From positions 8,617,977 through 8,681,976 of the forward strand of contig OY755045.1 in assembly GCA_963576565.1 (NCBI GenBank): a stretch of 64,000 bases of DNA, given 5' to 3'. The notes under the pieces are model-generated. The model saw nothing but the letters and a program-made list of their open reading frames with translations, had not been told where the DNA came from and searched no databases. Shown piece after piece: positions 9,994 through 20,867 of this stretch (positions within the stretch are counted from its first letter, which is position 1; every line of letters starts with the position of its first letter). The position numbers and the translations under genes were made by a program. Source of the DNA: Aspidapion aeneum (Eukaryota > Arthropoda > Insecta > Coleoptera > Brentidae).

Positions 9994-10945
9994 TAGTCGG
10001 TTTAGAACGTTTTTCTACGTTGTCCGACGCCTATTCTCCATCTCCTTCGATCCTGACAATTATCTTCTGCGCCCTACTGGTTGCCATTCTGGGACCTGTT
10101 TTGGTAATCTCTCGTCGTTCATCCGTTGTACATGGCCGTACCATATCAGTTGCCTTTTAGTGATGTCATCCGTTATGCTTCCCTCGATTCCCATTCTTTC
10201 TTTTATGATCTCATTTCTTTTATCATCTGTTCTAGATATTCTCATTGGTCTCCTTATTGCATCCATTTTGACACTTTCCATTTTTGTTTTATATTTTTCT
10301 GTTACGCGACAAGTCTCTACTCTATACAACAGCGTGCGTTTCACCATTGTTTCATATATGTTAAATTTTACATTCTTTTTTATCTCTCTGCTCCATAAAA
10401 GACTGTTAAGACATCCAATAACCTTTTTTGCTTTTACTATTCTTTTTTCCAGTTCTTTACAGTCTGTTTCTGTCTTATCAAATGTGACACCCAAGTATAC
10501 ATACTCATTGCATGGAGATATTACTTGTCCATTGTCAAGTTCTAACTCACTGGATTCGTTTCCAATACATAAGTACTGTGTCTTTTCCACGTTCACTGTC
10601 AATCCCCACTTGGTATTCTTCCACATATATTCCATGTTTTCTTTATCATTAGCTACAATTACTTGGTCGTCAGCAAACTGTAGTGTGTATATGGTACATC
10701 GGTCGTTAAGTTGTATTCCCATGCCGCGCACTTTACGTTTCCAGTTTTTTATAGCTACTGCGATATATATTTTAAAAAGAGTTGGAGAGATACAACATCC
10801 CTGTCTTAAGCCTTTTGTTACCAGGAATTCTTTTGAAAGTCGATTTCCAATTTTAATTTTAGATTTTGACCCTTTGTATAGTTCTTTAATCGCTTTTATG
10901 TATGTATAATTGATATTAGTCTGCTCTAACACTGTCCATAGTTTT
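9994..10945 (-). mobile_element. Non-LTR retrotransposon, 5'-truncated copy B
   Basis: Minus-strand copy of the same LINE family as copy A. Its 3' end (TCGGTTTAGAACGTTTTTCTACG on the plus strand, about 9999-10021) matches the other copies. The 5' end breaks off at 10945 directly into decayed AAAATTCTT repeats, as expected for 5' truncation. It lacks the C-terminal GRP-rich segment between about 10040 and 10060 seen in other copies. Confidence 0.85.
10060..10932 (-). CDS. Reverse transcriptase C-terminal half, longest intact ORF of the family
   Basis: 290 residues without interruption. In order: IKIGNRLSKEFLVTKGLRQG and CCISPTLFKIYIAVAIKNW (fingers/palm, about residues 25-70), the catalytic FADDQVIVAND block (about 88), a YLGVTFDK motif (about 147), a SREIKKNVKFNIYETMVK segment (about 182), and a C-terminal WYGHVQRMNDERLPKQV tail (about 268). 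The ATG at 10932 is internal: in-frame sequence upstream still reads EKLWTV before the truncation point. The product would lack the N-terminal RT region and the endonuclease, so it cannot be autonomous. Similar frames elsewhere in the window are broken, so this copy is relatively young. Confidence 0.8.
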   Translation of the reverse strand: MLEQTNINYTYIKAIKELYKGSKSKIKIGNRLSKEFLVTKGLRQGCCISPTLFKIYIAVAIKNWKRKVRGMGIQLNDRCTIYTLQFADDQVIVANDKENMEYMWKNTKWGLTVNVEKTQYLCIGNESSELELDNGQVISPCNEYVYLGVTFDKTETDCKELEKRIVKAKKVIGCLNSLLWSREIKKNVKFNIYETMVKRTLLYRVETCRVTEKYKTKMESVKMDAIRRPMRISRTDDKRNEIIKERMGIEGSITDDITKRQLIWYGHVQRMNDERLPKQVPEWQPVGRRR

Positions 10946-11015
10946 TCTCTTAAAATTAAAATTTTTAAAATTCTTTATACTCTCAAAATTCGTAAAATTT
11001 CTAAAATTCTTAAAA
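10946..11015. repeat. Decayed AAAATTCTT minisatellite
   Basis: Diverged copies of the 9-bp motif found at 3924-4110 lie directly against the 5' truncation point of LINE copy B. Confidence 0.6.
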
Positions 11016-11248
11016 TTCTTCCCCAAGCCCCCCCTGTTTACAACTGATTCCAATACGCATCGTATCACATTTACGTAACATCAGTGGCGGCAGCTACAGG
11101 GAGGGCAGTGCCCTCCCAAAACTAGACAACAAACAGTATTTTTAATTGATTTATTTAAAAAAAGTTAAATCTTCCCTTTTGACATGTCTAGTTTTTTTTT
11201 AGTCGGTGGTTAACAAAAAGCGATTAATTGAGTAAACTTTTTTGCGTA

Positions 11249-11826
11249 AATGGGTGTGTTTATGAATGAAATTTTGAACGTTCCCGGCCTGTTTTATTCA
11301 TTTTGTTTTTTTTTTGCTGAAAATAAAATTAATAATTAATAATGACTGTAATCCACGAACCGGTACAAAATATCCGACTCGAAGGACCAAATAGATATGT
11401 AGCAGCAAGGGGTAAAATTTAAAACTATAATGCGAAGGACCGGTAAAAACACTATAAATGTAACTTTGGAATTTTGGCACAAAAGTTATCAAAATAAATT
11501 AATTGGTAAAAATCAAAAAATTTTAAATGCGTCACAAATGACTTACCATTGTTTGTTGGTCGTTTTGTCACTCTTGAAGATCGTTTTCTTGCGGCGGCCG
11601 CCCTGGAAACTCCTATTTTTTGATGAGCTCTCACACATGTGCACGTTATCTTGCACGGATTCTAAGCGAGTGTCCCCCACTCTCTCGGGTGAGCGGAAAT
11701 TGCGCCCAATGTCATTTGTCATGTCAAAATAAATCACATGTGAGCGCATCAATGCCAAATTTAGCAAAAAAAACTAAATGAATAAAACAGGCCGGGAACG
11801 TTCAAACCTTCATTCATAAACAGGGT
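11249..11826. mobile_element. Nested TIR element inside the hAT remnant
   Basis: The tract 11254-11310 (core GAACGTTCCCGGCCTGTTTT) is complementary to 11772-11822 over about 50 bp. The roughly 575-bp interior contains a GCGGCCGC and short ORFs on both strands, none recognisable. Superfamily and exact ends are unknown. Confidence 0.55.
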
Positions 11827-12087
11827 GGCTGTTCTCGCGCGGGCGCGGGAGGAATGTTTGTTTTAGATGACGAACGAAAACGTTTGTTGCCCTTCCTACG
11901 TGTTGCCGGTTCTATCCTTGTGTGTGAAGACGTATGAGATTGTTTTGATTTGGGGTAGGTCAGTAGTTAAAAGCCTTGCCGGTCACGTGTCCATTTGTTT
12001 GTTTTTGTTTGTTTTTAAAATATATACCAAAACTGGTTGTGCAGTTGTGAAAAACGAAATGCTTTTTTTTGCTTTATTTGTCTTATT

Positions 12088-12394
12088 ATGAACAATCCAC
12101 GAAGTGATCCTGCGTGGGTGGCAAAGGGAATGTGTGACATCAAGCACTTTAGTGAAAAGTTAAAGACACAAAGTAAGTGCTACTTATTTAAATAACCACA
12201 TAGAATTTTCTATGCTGGGCAAGACTGATATTAGGTGCCAATTGAATAGTGCCTATAGGCAAAACTTTACCGAACATAATGAAAATGTGGCAAAAAATAG
12301 ACATATACTTAGTAGGTTAATAGACTGTAAAAAATTCTGTGGGATTTTTGAGGTTGCTCTACGGCCCATGCTGACTCTAAAACTGGTTCAATAG
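12088..12394 (+). pseudogene. hAT (DUF4371-type) transposase, N-terminal fragment
   Basis: The first frame from ATG at 12088 reads NNPRSDPAWVAKGM and CDIKHFSEKLKTQ, then stops at 12195. After a shift of one frame, LGKTDIRCQLNSAYRQNF and KNRHILSRLIDCKKFCGIFE continue to a stop at 12394. The LG-I-QL-AYR and IDC-KFCG-FE-ALR pattern is the start of the transposase family that ends in an hATC dimerisation domain. The GHDE block that should follow is lost at the break after ALRP. The C-terminal pieces seen at 21083, 24659 and 30686 belong to the same general transposase type but to a different element family, judged by termini. Confidence 0.7.
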
Positions 12395-12618
12395 ACGTTA
12401 TCTATAAACAAATAAACCAAAAACTACACCAAGTAGCTGCTTGTTTGTAAAATGCTAAAATAAAATTGTTTAGGTAAGATTTTTTATCTCCTTTTCCATG
12501 CAATACAAATTTCTGCCCCCTCAATTTATAACATCAACAGCCGCCACTGCGTAACATACGTTACGTTTACGCAAGGCCGTAGCTTTAACTCTCCATTTTC
12601 CAGAGCAGCCCTTATGTG

Positions 12619-12797
12619 CAGGGCCGTATCTGAGGAGGGGTTTTGGGGGTTTAAACCCCCTCCGAAAAATAAATGTGTTTTTTAACCTTTTTTTCGTTAA
12701 AACCCATTAAAAAATTGTAGTTCTTTTTTAAACCCGCAATTTTTCAAATTCCACTGGCCTAACCCCCCCTAAAACTTTTGGTCCAGATACGGCCCTG
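12619..12797. mobile_element. Short hAT MITE
   Basis: Terminal inverted repeats CAGGGCCGTATCTG and CAGATACGGCCCTG (14 bp, perfect), flanked by exact 8-bp CTTATGTG at 12611-12618 and 12798-12805. 179 bp, non-coding, with runs of C and G beside the ends. A single left end of this type (CAGGGCCGTATTAAG) is at 20519. Confidence 0.85.
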
Positions 12798-12805
12798 CTT
12801 ATGTG

Positions 12806-13109
12806 TGCATACGTGAAAAGGTAAAAAGTTAATAAATGTATTTTGTTAGCCATTTAATTAAAGCGCTATGCAATAAAGTAGCATAGTATCCATATAGGTC
12901 TAATTTTCTTTGATGTCGACAGGACCGCATTAAGAGCCTCTAATTAGCACAGAGCCGTCCTTAATTCAATTACGAAAGTTGCAAGTGGGGTTCAAACATG
13001 ATATGACAATATACAGGGTGTTGTAGTAGTAGTAGTAGTGACGGGGAGACCATTTTTGGTCTAGCGACTAGCCCTTTTCGCAACCCCGATTTGTCCGTAC
13101 ATCATATAT
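12806..13109. other. No recognised gene
   Basis: Holds a partial CAGGACCGCATTAAG end of the hAT MITE type near 12921, a TATACAGGGTGT motif at 13012 and a (GTA)n run at 13023-13038. Nothing coding. Confidence 0.4.
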
Positions 13110-13515
13110 CGCAGCCAACGATAAAGACCGGCCATGGCGCGTTATAAGCAAGTCGGCGGTCACGTGATCCTAGGAGTCCCAGGATTCTAATTGTGTTGCT
13201 TAATATATTATATGTTTTTACACAATTTAAATAAATTAACAAAAAATTTTGTTCTTTTATAGGCAAAAATTGAAAAAAATATTTTGCTGTTATATGTGTT
13301 TATTATGGATAAAAGAACTGAATCTATAAAATAAAAAATTATACAAAATTTGCACTCTAATATCTTTAGGTACATATATTAGGTACATAATATCGTTAGT
13401 AACTTTAAATTCATACAAGTCTTTCAAAATTGGACATATCAAACATAAGCTTTTAGTTTTTTAATTTTTCTTTATTAGCAGACACTAAATCGTTGTGCTT
13501 TTTAATAAAATTATT

Positions 13516-14200
13516 TTAAAAAACTTTACATGCCCTTAAACTAATTTTTTCAAGCTTTGACAATAGTTTTTCTCCACAAAAACACTCGCTAGAGATATCT
13601 GAAGAAAATTTTTTAATATAAAATATTTCACAATAATTTACTAAAAAGAAACAAGGGATTTTGTGAAAAAGTGAGATAGTTTTCACATTCAATGAACTAA
13701 ATGTAGTGGTCGTCAATAATTTTTTGAAAAATTACCCGGCACAAAGTTTAATATATATTTCATTAAAGTGTAAGTTAACTACCAACTCATGTTCTTTTAA
13801 AAGCTGTATCTTACTTTTTAAATATTTCACACTACCAGAGAGATTACTATCTATTAACAATATTTTACAAATCAGTATTTTAATATTGCAAGGGTGCGGA
13901 AGACATATTATCTTGTAATAAATTGAATTGTAAATTGACGTGTATGCACTGGATGACTGGATAAACAAAGATGAAGCCAACATTAAAGTGTATCCACAAT
14001 ATCTTCGATTCTCAGGTTACCTTTTCAAGAGACCTAATTGTTCAATAAGAAATGACAACTGAACAGATTTGTCACTCTCACTATCGAAAATGTCACTAAG
14101 GATGTCTATTACTTGATCAATCTTATTCAAGATCTTATCTTTTACCACTTCTTTCCCGTTTGCAACATATTAGGTTTCAGTTTTATAGTTGGACTGACAA
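13516..14200 (-). pseudogene. P-element/THAP9-like transposase fragments
   Basis: Reading from 14200 down: KDKILNKIDQVIDILSD, then RYCGYTLMLASSLFIQSSSA and CLPHPCNIK (about 14000-13890), SVKYLKSKIQLLKEHE, LVVNLHFNEIYIK (about 13780), and TTFSSLNVKTISLFHK (13710-13665). The order of an S-AY motif, LPHP, a K-rich helix, then a DEI-type motif (here NEI) matches P-element transposases. At least one TAA stop and one frameshift interrupt it. The acidic residue expected before EI is Asn here. The N-terminal THAP zinc finger and the C-terminal third are absent. Confidence 0.6.
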
Positions 14201-14285
14201 GGAACAACACTAATTACACGTTCGCGGCATTGTTTATCTTATAGGTATTTTCTTTATAATTTACTCATTAGCCATTAATTATTTT

Positions 14286-14322
14286 AACGCAGCCCACTAC
14301 AGTCTTTTTCGTGGGCTGCGTT
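14286..14322. repeat. Hairpin made of the P-like terminus
   Basis: AACGCAGCCCAC (14286-14297) and GTGGGCTGCGTT (14311-14322) pair perfectly over a 13-nt loop. The right half repeats the terminal motif CGCAGCCCACGAAAAAGAC of the surrounding P-like element. It is either a subterminal inverted repeat or a scar of a second copy. Confidence 0.6.
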
Positions 14323-14829
14323 ATTTTAATAACTTTGATAAAATTCATATAAAATTCGTGCCCGAATTAAAAAAAAAATCGACGTAAACAAACATACCAA
14401 ATCTGAAAACACACATGTTTTATAATGAAAGCGGGCCGTGAGGCGTTTTTTTATGAGCCTCCTACGGTCACGTGTATTTCCGCGCCCGGTCCGGTCTTTC
14501 TCGTGGGCTGCGATCATATATAAAACTGATGCACGCACGTGCCCCTTAGGATGCAAGTTTTATTTCTCTAAAAGGACTTAATTTTGCCTGACACCTCTTT
14601 GTCGAGGGCAGGGGTCTTTATAATGCGTAGCAAGTATACTCAGTGGACCCACACTTTTACACCCCTTTCGAAAAATCGTCCTGCTTCATGTTAGACTTCC
14701 ATCTATCTAACTAAGCTATCGTCCCAGCAGAACTTGGTTATAGACGATAGACTTCTTTCCTTTTCAGCGCAACAGTCGTGGTCGTCGTGAGTTGAGTGTA
14801 GGAGATTTATGCTGACGCCATCCTGGTTC

Positions 14830-15117
14830 CGACTATATAGCACTTATAGCAGGCTCCTGGGTTATTATCTCTGGTTCCTCGGCTGGCTGCGTGTTGGCTC
14901 TTGGACTACACCTGCGTATATTCTCGATGTTCAAGGTTAACTTATATTTTTGCGTGCATCGCATCGCATGCTTATTCAATGACGGCTGTTGATGGCTGAA
15001 AAGGAAGTGGGCGACAGGGCGACGGATTTTTTTTTGTTTTTGCATCGTTGTTTGAGACGCGAGCCTCGTACCTTCTGCATGTGAAGCCGACCACCATACC
15101 ACGGCACTACCCTGCTG
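14830..15117 (-). mobile_element. tRNA-derived SINE-like sequence
   Basis: On the minus strand from about 15117, a TGCCGTGGTATGGTGGTCGG head contains an A-box-like TGGTATGGTGG. It is followed by a CACATGCAGAAGG anticodon-like arm and a weak B-box-like AGGCTCGCGTC, then an A-rich and unrelated tail. This is the usual order of a tRNA-headed SINE. The B box is degenerate, and I cannot define the 3' end. Confidence 0.4.
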
Positions 15118-15332
15118 CCGTATACAGGGTGTAAATAAATAACATACTAATATTTAAGAAGCCAATTTCTTGAGTCAATTTTACAATTCTATAATGTAAA
15201 TATATGTCTAAATAGTCTTAACCATGAGATACAGTGTCTCAAAGATTTTCAAAAAATGTCCTTTTTTATTAATATCTGTGATACTGCTGTGGATATTTTT
15301 GTGAATATCGGTACAAAATCTTATCAGCTCTT

Positions 15333-16812
15333 CCCAAGTAACATTTCTTTATTTATAGCAGAAGCTAAAAGGTTGCCAGCGCCTTTCCTTAAAACCATTA
15401 GTTTCAATGTTTGGTCGCTAGCACGTTCCCATTACCCTTATAGACCCCTTAGACCTCCTAAATGGGACTCCCCAATTGGTGGTGGCAACCTATGTATTAA
15501 ACTCACTATAAAACCATAAGAAATAAACTCCAGCTTCGCCCTCTAGCGGTTCCACCAGTATAGAACCTTTTAGAGCCTAAAGCTATTATGCCAGGTTCTA
15601 AAAGCAACTCAGAAACGTCCTCTATCCTATTATAAAACTAGATTTGGTAATTTGATATCCTGGCGATTCTGTTGAATACCTTAATACCTTTAGAGTAATA
15701 AAGAAGTTTTCCAATAAAAGTTATGGCGATATTTTAGATTCACAATGACTATATAAAATAATTTAGGTCACAAAATTGCCAAAAATGTCCCAAAATTATT
15801 TTATCACATAAAAATATACCGAGTTTGTCGTTTTGTTGATGATCAAATTGCCTGCTAGATTTATTTTTCTCATAAAATCGTATCTGAAAAGCTCTCAAAA
15901 CAAGCGCGCCAGCTCAAGAATGCTTTGTAATAGTTTTTTGATAACAAAATAACAAATATTTAAAATTAAAAAAAAAATATTTACACTACCATTAAAAAAG
16001 TCTGTTTAGTTTACATAAATCAAAATTAAAGTAAAATTATTGTTAAAAAACACTGATAAAACGACTAGATAAATATTTTCTCTTTACAATATTTACTAAA
16101 TAAATTTATAAACGCCATTATGGTTTTATAGTGGTCACTTGGTTTTATTTGTTACTGTATCGCAACAAGGATTTTTGAGTGCCCTTATGAAACCAACAAA
16201 AAAGAACAATGTAAACATAGTCAACATAACCTCACTTAAATTTTTTGTATTTGTTTTTAAAGTGTTTAAAAGCATGTAATTCAACACTTATAAATGTTTT
16301 TTAAAATGCCTAAAAGTAATGGCAAAAACCAAAAGTCTAAAGTTTATATTTACCACTCTTAAAAACCTTAAGGAAACTAGGTTCTATATGACCGCCTATC
16401 TAATCATATTTACTTTTAAACTACGGGTAACTATAAAAACAAAAGGATATAAGATAAGCTTTTAGCTCTATTATAAAACACTTTTGTGATGACCTAAATT
16501 AATGAAAAAAACTAAATGACCAAAGTTTATATTTATTTCTTTTTAAAAACTTTAGGTAAAATGGTTTTATAAGACCATCTTTATAAATCAGAAATCAATG
16601 AAACCAAAAGTATCTAAAAGGAACAGAAGGAGTATCAGTTTTATTATACTCCCTTTATTAATCACTTTTTGGTTGTATAACACCCCTTTAGGTAATTGGC
16701 AATATAAATTACCTTTATGTAGCCAAATTGATCCTAAAACCCATAACAGCACCCTCTAAATAACCTAGGAACCAAATTAATAAAACCTTGAGTGGTAATA
16801 ATGTTACTTGGG
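15333..16812. mobile_element. TIR element with CCCAAGTAACATT ends
   Basis: The left end CCCAAGTAACATTT (15333) is mirrored by AATGTTACTTGGG ending at 16812. Both flanks are TT. The interior repeats TATAAAACCATAA-type motifs in both orientations (15505, 15641, 16119, 16470, 16563), but no transposase is visible; an 87-residue ORF at 15256-15519 crosses the boundary and is chance. Ends resemble those of the element at 63248-63970 (CCCAGGTAGCA). Superfamily unknown. Confidence 0.6.
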
Positions 16813-16848
16813 TTTACAGTATTGTACATTGAGGGAACGTCCTTAAAT

Positions 16849-16985
16849 TACGTAACGCAAAAATTCAAGATTTTTGACACCTCCTCCACCTCTCCTAACG
16901 CATTTTTAAGAAAAAGCACATTGAAAAAGTATTGAGTGTAATGCAAGGCCACACTCCTCCCTAGAGCGTTACATAATTTAAGGAC
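16849..16985. mobile_element. Small MITE with GTCCTTAAATTACGTAACGC ends
   Basis: The 20-bp left end is mirrored at 16966-16985 (GCGTTACATAATTTAAGGAC) with one mismatch. 137 bp, non-coding, pyrimidine-rich loop. No certain target duplication. Confidence 0.7.
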
Positions 16986-16999
16986 AGGCCCTAATCACT

Positions 17000-17205
17000 A
17001 TTTCACTTAGATTTCATGAAAATGTGTTCAGCGGTTTAGGAGCTGTCGTGTTACGTACAGACATACACACACACACACTCACACACGGACCGACGTCACG
17101 ATGATATTGCTAAGATAGATCAAAATACACCCAAATAACACATTTTCGGCGTTATCTATAAAATTTCCTATAAAACAATACTTTTTCTAGCCATTGCTGC
17201 GCGGG
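17000..17205 (-). mobile_element. GT-microsatellite element family 1, minus-strand copy
   Basis: On the minus strand: CGCAGCAATGGCTAG, GATAACGCCGAAAATGTG, TTAGCAATATCATCG, GACGTCGGTCCGTGTGTG, a (GT)n run, then GCTCCTAAACCGCTGAACAC. The order is the same as at 26427 and 36521. Confidence 0.7.
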
Positions 17206-17224
17206 ATATGAAGGTAAAAACTAG

Positions 17225-17835
17225 TATTTTTTAAGTTTTGAATCAAGTGAGTTAGAACTAGAAATTGGACAAACAATATCTCCATGCAATGAAACAGGAA
17301 CAGACTGAAAAGAACTGGAAACAGGAATAGTAAAAGCAAAAAAGGTTATTGGATGCCTTAACACTATTTTATGAAGCAGAGAGATAAAAAAGAATGTAAA
17401 ATTTAACATAAATGAAACAATGGTGAAAAGCATGCTGTTGTATGGAATAGAGATTTGTCGCGTAACAAAAAAATACAAAACAAAAAAGGAAAGTGTTAAA
17501 CTGGATGCAATAAGAAGATCAGTGGAAATATCTAGAACACAGATCATATACGAAATGAGACCTTAAAAGAAAGAATACTGATATGGTACCGCCATGTACA
17601 ACGGACGAACGACGAAAGATTACTAAAACAGGTCCTAGAATTGCAACCAATAGGGCGTAAAAAAAGAGGGCGTCCTAAACTAGAATGGCAACAGTCAATC
17701 CAAAGATCAAAGAGTTAAAAAAACCTGACAGAAGATGATTGCCAGGATCGAAGGAGGTGGAGAATAAATCGAAGGAGGTGGAGAATAAACGTCGGATAGA
17801 AAAACGTTCTAAACCGACATAATAAGTAGTAGTAT
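17225..17835 (+). pseudogene. Non-LTR retrotransposon fragment (copy C)
   Basis: C-terminal part of the main LINE family, from SSELELDNGQ-like sequence to the 3' tail AACCGACATAATAAGTAGTAG. Many stops and indels; a GGAGGTGGAGAATAAATCGAA stretch near 17753 is duplicated in tandem. The antisense 108-residue ORF here is a shadow. Confidence 0.8.
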
Positions 17836-18361
17836 AATAAAGTGTGTAGCATGCTCATCAACATAGTAAAAACTACACCTATCCCAACTAATTAAAAAAA
17901 AACTGTCTAACATTCTAGCGTTTCTTTGACTCGACTTCTTTAAAAACTAAAAAGATGTACAAACCTCTTTTTATATCGAGTAATTCAATTAAATCAGGAA
18001 ATAAAAAAGAAAACCAAGTAATTTTTTATTATTTTATTAATAATTCGTTAATTAAGGGAAATCTCCCTGTTCGAACGTACTTTTCTCCATTGAAAAGGGT
18101 GGCAAAATTCGCGTGAAATATTCAAATTTGCGCAGTTCAATAATTCACAAAAATATGAAAAAAGTTCGACGACTCTGATTTTTAAGCGCTCTGCAGGGGT
18201 TTCTTTAATTAGACTGTAATTTCAAAAAAATAAAAATAAAAGATAAAAATGGTTCTGTTATTTAAACGTGCCAAAGTGTGATAATTTAACAAGACAAAAA
18301 ATTAAATTAATACCTCAGAGAAATCTATTTATATCTCGATGGGACAAATGAGTTATTATTA
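17836..18361. other. Nothing recognised
   Basis: AT-rich sequence without ORF or repeat I can support. Confidence 0.4.
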
Positions 18362-18639
18362 GGGACTTATTGAAATAAAACCTGACCTTATTTTAAAATC
18401 GGCAGTATTGTGACAGATTTACATATAAAAAGCAGCTGCTTTCTTTCAAAATTCGGCCTTTGTGTATTTAAGAACCAGATTTATTAGTGTCTGTTTTTAT
18501 TAAATGAAAGTAAGCGACTTTATTTTTAAATTTGACTTTGGTATGTCACTTTTGAGAGGTCAGCAGTCAGTATTCTTTGTAAATCTGTCAGAATAAAGTC
18601 GACTCTAAAATAAAGTCAGGTTTTATTCCAATAAGTCCC
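18362..18639. mobile_element. MITE, GGGACTTATTG family, copy 1
   Basis: GGGACTTATTGAAATAAAAC at the left is mirrored by GTTTTATTCCAATAAGTCCC at the right. The next blocks CTGACC and CAGACTTTATT also pair loosely. 278 bp, non-coding. A close copy is at 40426-40710. Confidence 0.8.
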
Positions 18640-19057
18640 CATTAATATAAGCCTGGGTGAACTATAATAATAAAGGTATGTATTTTTTCTTAAATTGATT
18701 CAAAAGAAGCGATACAGAATGTTATCCTTTGATGTTACAAATTTCTCAATAACCGAGATGATTAAAAAATTTGTCACAAAATCATTATGTTTTTCGAAAA
18801 CTTTCTTTTATCTTTCTTTTAACAAGCCAAGAACTGAGGATTCACTCATTTAAAAAAGAATTTATTTCGGGACTTGAGCCTCTCATTTGAGAATTGAGTT
18901 TTCGATGTGGAAAACTAAAAATAAAATACAAAATATCTGGAATTCCAGACCGCTTATCTTTTTTGTTGTTTTTTGTGACCTCCTTGGCATTTGCAGCACC
19001 CGAAAACATCTGAAAATAAAGAATGAAAATTAACAGGGTGTTTTAGGTCCGCCCATT
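18640..19057. other. Nothing recognised
   Basis: AT-rich, no ORF. An AACAGGGTGTTTT motif near 19034 resembles the outer end of a CAGGGTGT-type element. Confidence 0.4.
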
Positions 19058-19310
19058 TTTTACTGCACGGTAGAAAATGTTGTCTACAATGAAAACGCGT
19101 TCTTTTCTTGAATAAATTGTTTCTTTAAAACAATTTGTTTTGAATCTGAGGGCACGGCACGGCTTAAAACATTTCAGCCGATATTTGACCTATCTAAAAT
19201 TCTACTTCGGAATGAGCTACAAATCTCAAACTTTGCACAGTCATAGAATTTCAACCCCTCCAAGTTTCATGGAATTCCATAATGTAGTACACATGATACA
19301 AAGCTTAAAT
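19058..19310 (+). repeat. CACGGTA-MITE fragment joined to interspersed repeat copy 2
   Basis: 19070-19141 matches the left end of the MITE at 47462 (CACGGTAGAAAATGTTGTC and following). From 19142 the sequence switches to the dispersed repeat of 1494-1720 (ACATTTCAGCCGATATTTG, CTTTGCACAGTC, CCTCCAAGTTTCATGGA). Confidence 0.6.
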
Positions 19311-19317
19311 TTGGCAA

Positions 19318-19805
19318 ACTGATAGAAATTATGACCAAGCCCCTGGAAAAAATCAAAAAACCCCAAAATTCTAATTTACTTCCCTCCCCTATAAATGTAA
19401 ATTTATATAAAATTAACATTGCCCACTTCCAGAAATGTTAGGGACCTGAGCTTTGGAAGGCTGAAAGGACCTATGATGAAACCATGGGAAAAAACTAAAA
19501 AACCTCAAAAGTTCTAATTTACTTCTATCCCCTATAAGTGTAAAGTTATGTAAAAGTAACATTACCCAATTCCAGAAACGCTAGAGAGCTGAGCATTGGA
19601 AGACTGATAGGAACTATGATAAACCTAGAAAACTATAGGAAAAAATTTAAAAACCCGAGAATTTTAATTTATTTCCCTCCTCTATACATGTTATGTAAAA
19701 GTACCATTGTCCATTTTTAGAAACCCTAGAGAGCTGAGCTTTGAAAGGCTGATAGGAACTATGATAAAAACATGGGAAAATATTTAAAAACCTCAAAATT
19801 TTAAG
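19318..19805. repeat. Diverged tandem array, about 145-bp unit
   Basis: Three to four imperfect units. Each has GATAGGAACTATGAT or a variant, a CATGGGAAAA block, AAAACCTCAAAA, TTTACTTCCCTCCCCTATA, a TAACATTGCCCA-type block and CTAGAGAGCTGAGCTTTG. No ORF runs through it. Confidence 0.65.
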
Positions 19806-19884
19806 TAAGGCATTGCAAAAGTTTTGAACAATATTCCGAATATTTTACTACTTTAAAAATTAAAGATTATCCATTCCTTTCAAA

Positions 19885-20254
19885 AAGAAGTGAAATCATA
19901 ACAAAAACATTTCATGTAAAAAATAGCCAAGTACGCGAAAATAGCATTCCGTAAGAAGAATTGAGATAAAAGTAAAGCCAAGTTCTCCAATACAAATTTC
20001 AAAATGAAAGGTTCTTACTAATTTGGAAATGTTTTCCTAAACTTGGCTATTACGGCTGTAAATGACTCTTGGGCACAGTGCTAAATTGAAGATAAAGAAG
20101 TTTTTTTGTAATAGCAAAGTTTAAAAAAACCTTTCATTTTGAAATTTGTATTAGAGAACTTGGCTTTACTTTTATCTCAATTCTTTTTACGGAATACCAT
20201 TTTCGCGTACTTGGCTTCTTTTTACAGGAAACCTTTTTGTTATGATTTTATTTT
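19885..20254. repeat. Foldback repeat with about 127-bp arms
   Basis: The left arm, including AGCCAAGTACGCGAAAATAG and AATTGAGATAAAAGTAAAGC, is complementary to the right arm (20128-20254) with few mismatches. The spacer is about 115 bp. The 119-residue ORF at 20139-20498 begins inside the right arm and is not meaningful. Confidence 0.75.
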
Positions 20255-20867
20255 CTCTACACAAAACATGAGACTAATAGGTACAAAAACCCACACTCAA
20301 TCTATTATTTTAAGGTGTCATCTGGCCCACTTAAAAATCATTTGTTCCTGTCAAAAAGACGAGACCCTTAACCGTGTAAGTTGTCTTATTAAAATAAATT
20401 TTTTCGAGTGGTCGAGGATGAATCAGTTAAAATCAAGATATAATAAAAACTTAACAAGGGATACGAGAGAGTGGTCGACAAGAGTTTGTATTATTTAAAT
20501 AAGATCGGATAAATGAGCAGGGCCGTATTAAGACGAATTTTGAAAATAATTTAAGTACAGTGAAACCTCCTACAAGTGGACACTTTGTCCGCTTATTGGA
20601 GGTGTCCGCTTATGAGAGAGAACTGCGATATTTTGATATATAGGGGAGCCCGGGGCTGGTTGACGCACTTTTTGTATTTTTATTTTTAGCTAATACCTTA
20701 TTAGGTTTTGGTGTGCTTTTGGTACCAAATAGGAAAGTTTAAAGTTTTATCTTTTAGATTAGACAAAATTTTTTTTTTTGAGAAACAGTTTAGGTATAGT
20801 TTGTTTTTTAAAGATGGATGTCAGGGTGCGTCAACCAGCCCCGGGCCGGGGTTGGTTGACGCAGACA

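Larger units (their letters stand above)
11082..12549 (+). mobile_element. hAT element remnant with N-terminal transposase fragment
   Basis: Ends CAGTGGCGGCAGC and AGCCGCCACTG are inverted repeats. The 8-bp CGTAACAT lies at 11074-11081 and 12550-12557, giving an exact hAT-length target duplication. Near the right end it encodes a fragment of a DUF4371-type hAT transposase (12088-12394). A nested palindrome-ended insert is at 11249-11826. The catalytic and C-terminal parts are missing, so it is non-autonomous. Confidence 0.85.
13110..14513 (-). mobile_element. P-element-like transposon remnant
   Basis: Imperfect inverted ends: CGCAGCCAACGATAAAGACC at the left and the complement of CGCAGCCCACGAGAAAGACC at the right. 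Both are followed inward by G/C-rich sequence and an ACGTGA motif. The 8-bp TCATATAT sits at 13102-13109 and 14514-14521; an 8-bp duplication is usual for P elements. The interior encodes broken minus-strand pieces of a THAP/P-type transposase. The termini, duplication length and protein type agree. Confidence 0.7.

Noticed and set aside
10160..10909. 249-residue plus-strand ORF, hydrophobic
   Set aside because: Exact antisense of the reverse transcriptase ORF of LINE copy B; similar antisense frames occur opposite the other copies.
12173..12203. Intron in the hAT transposase fragment (GTAAGT...CACATAG)
   Set aside because: It would be only 31 bp, shorter than splicing normally allows; a frameshift explains the break better.
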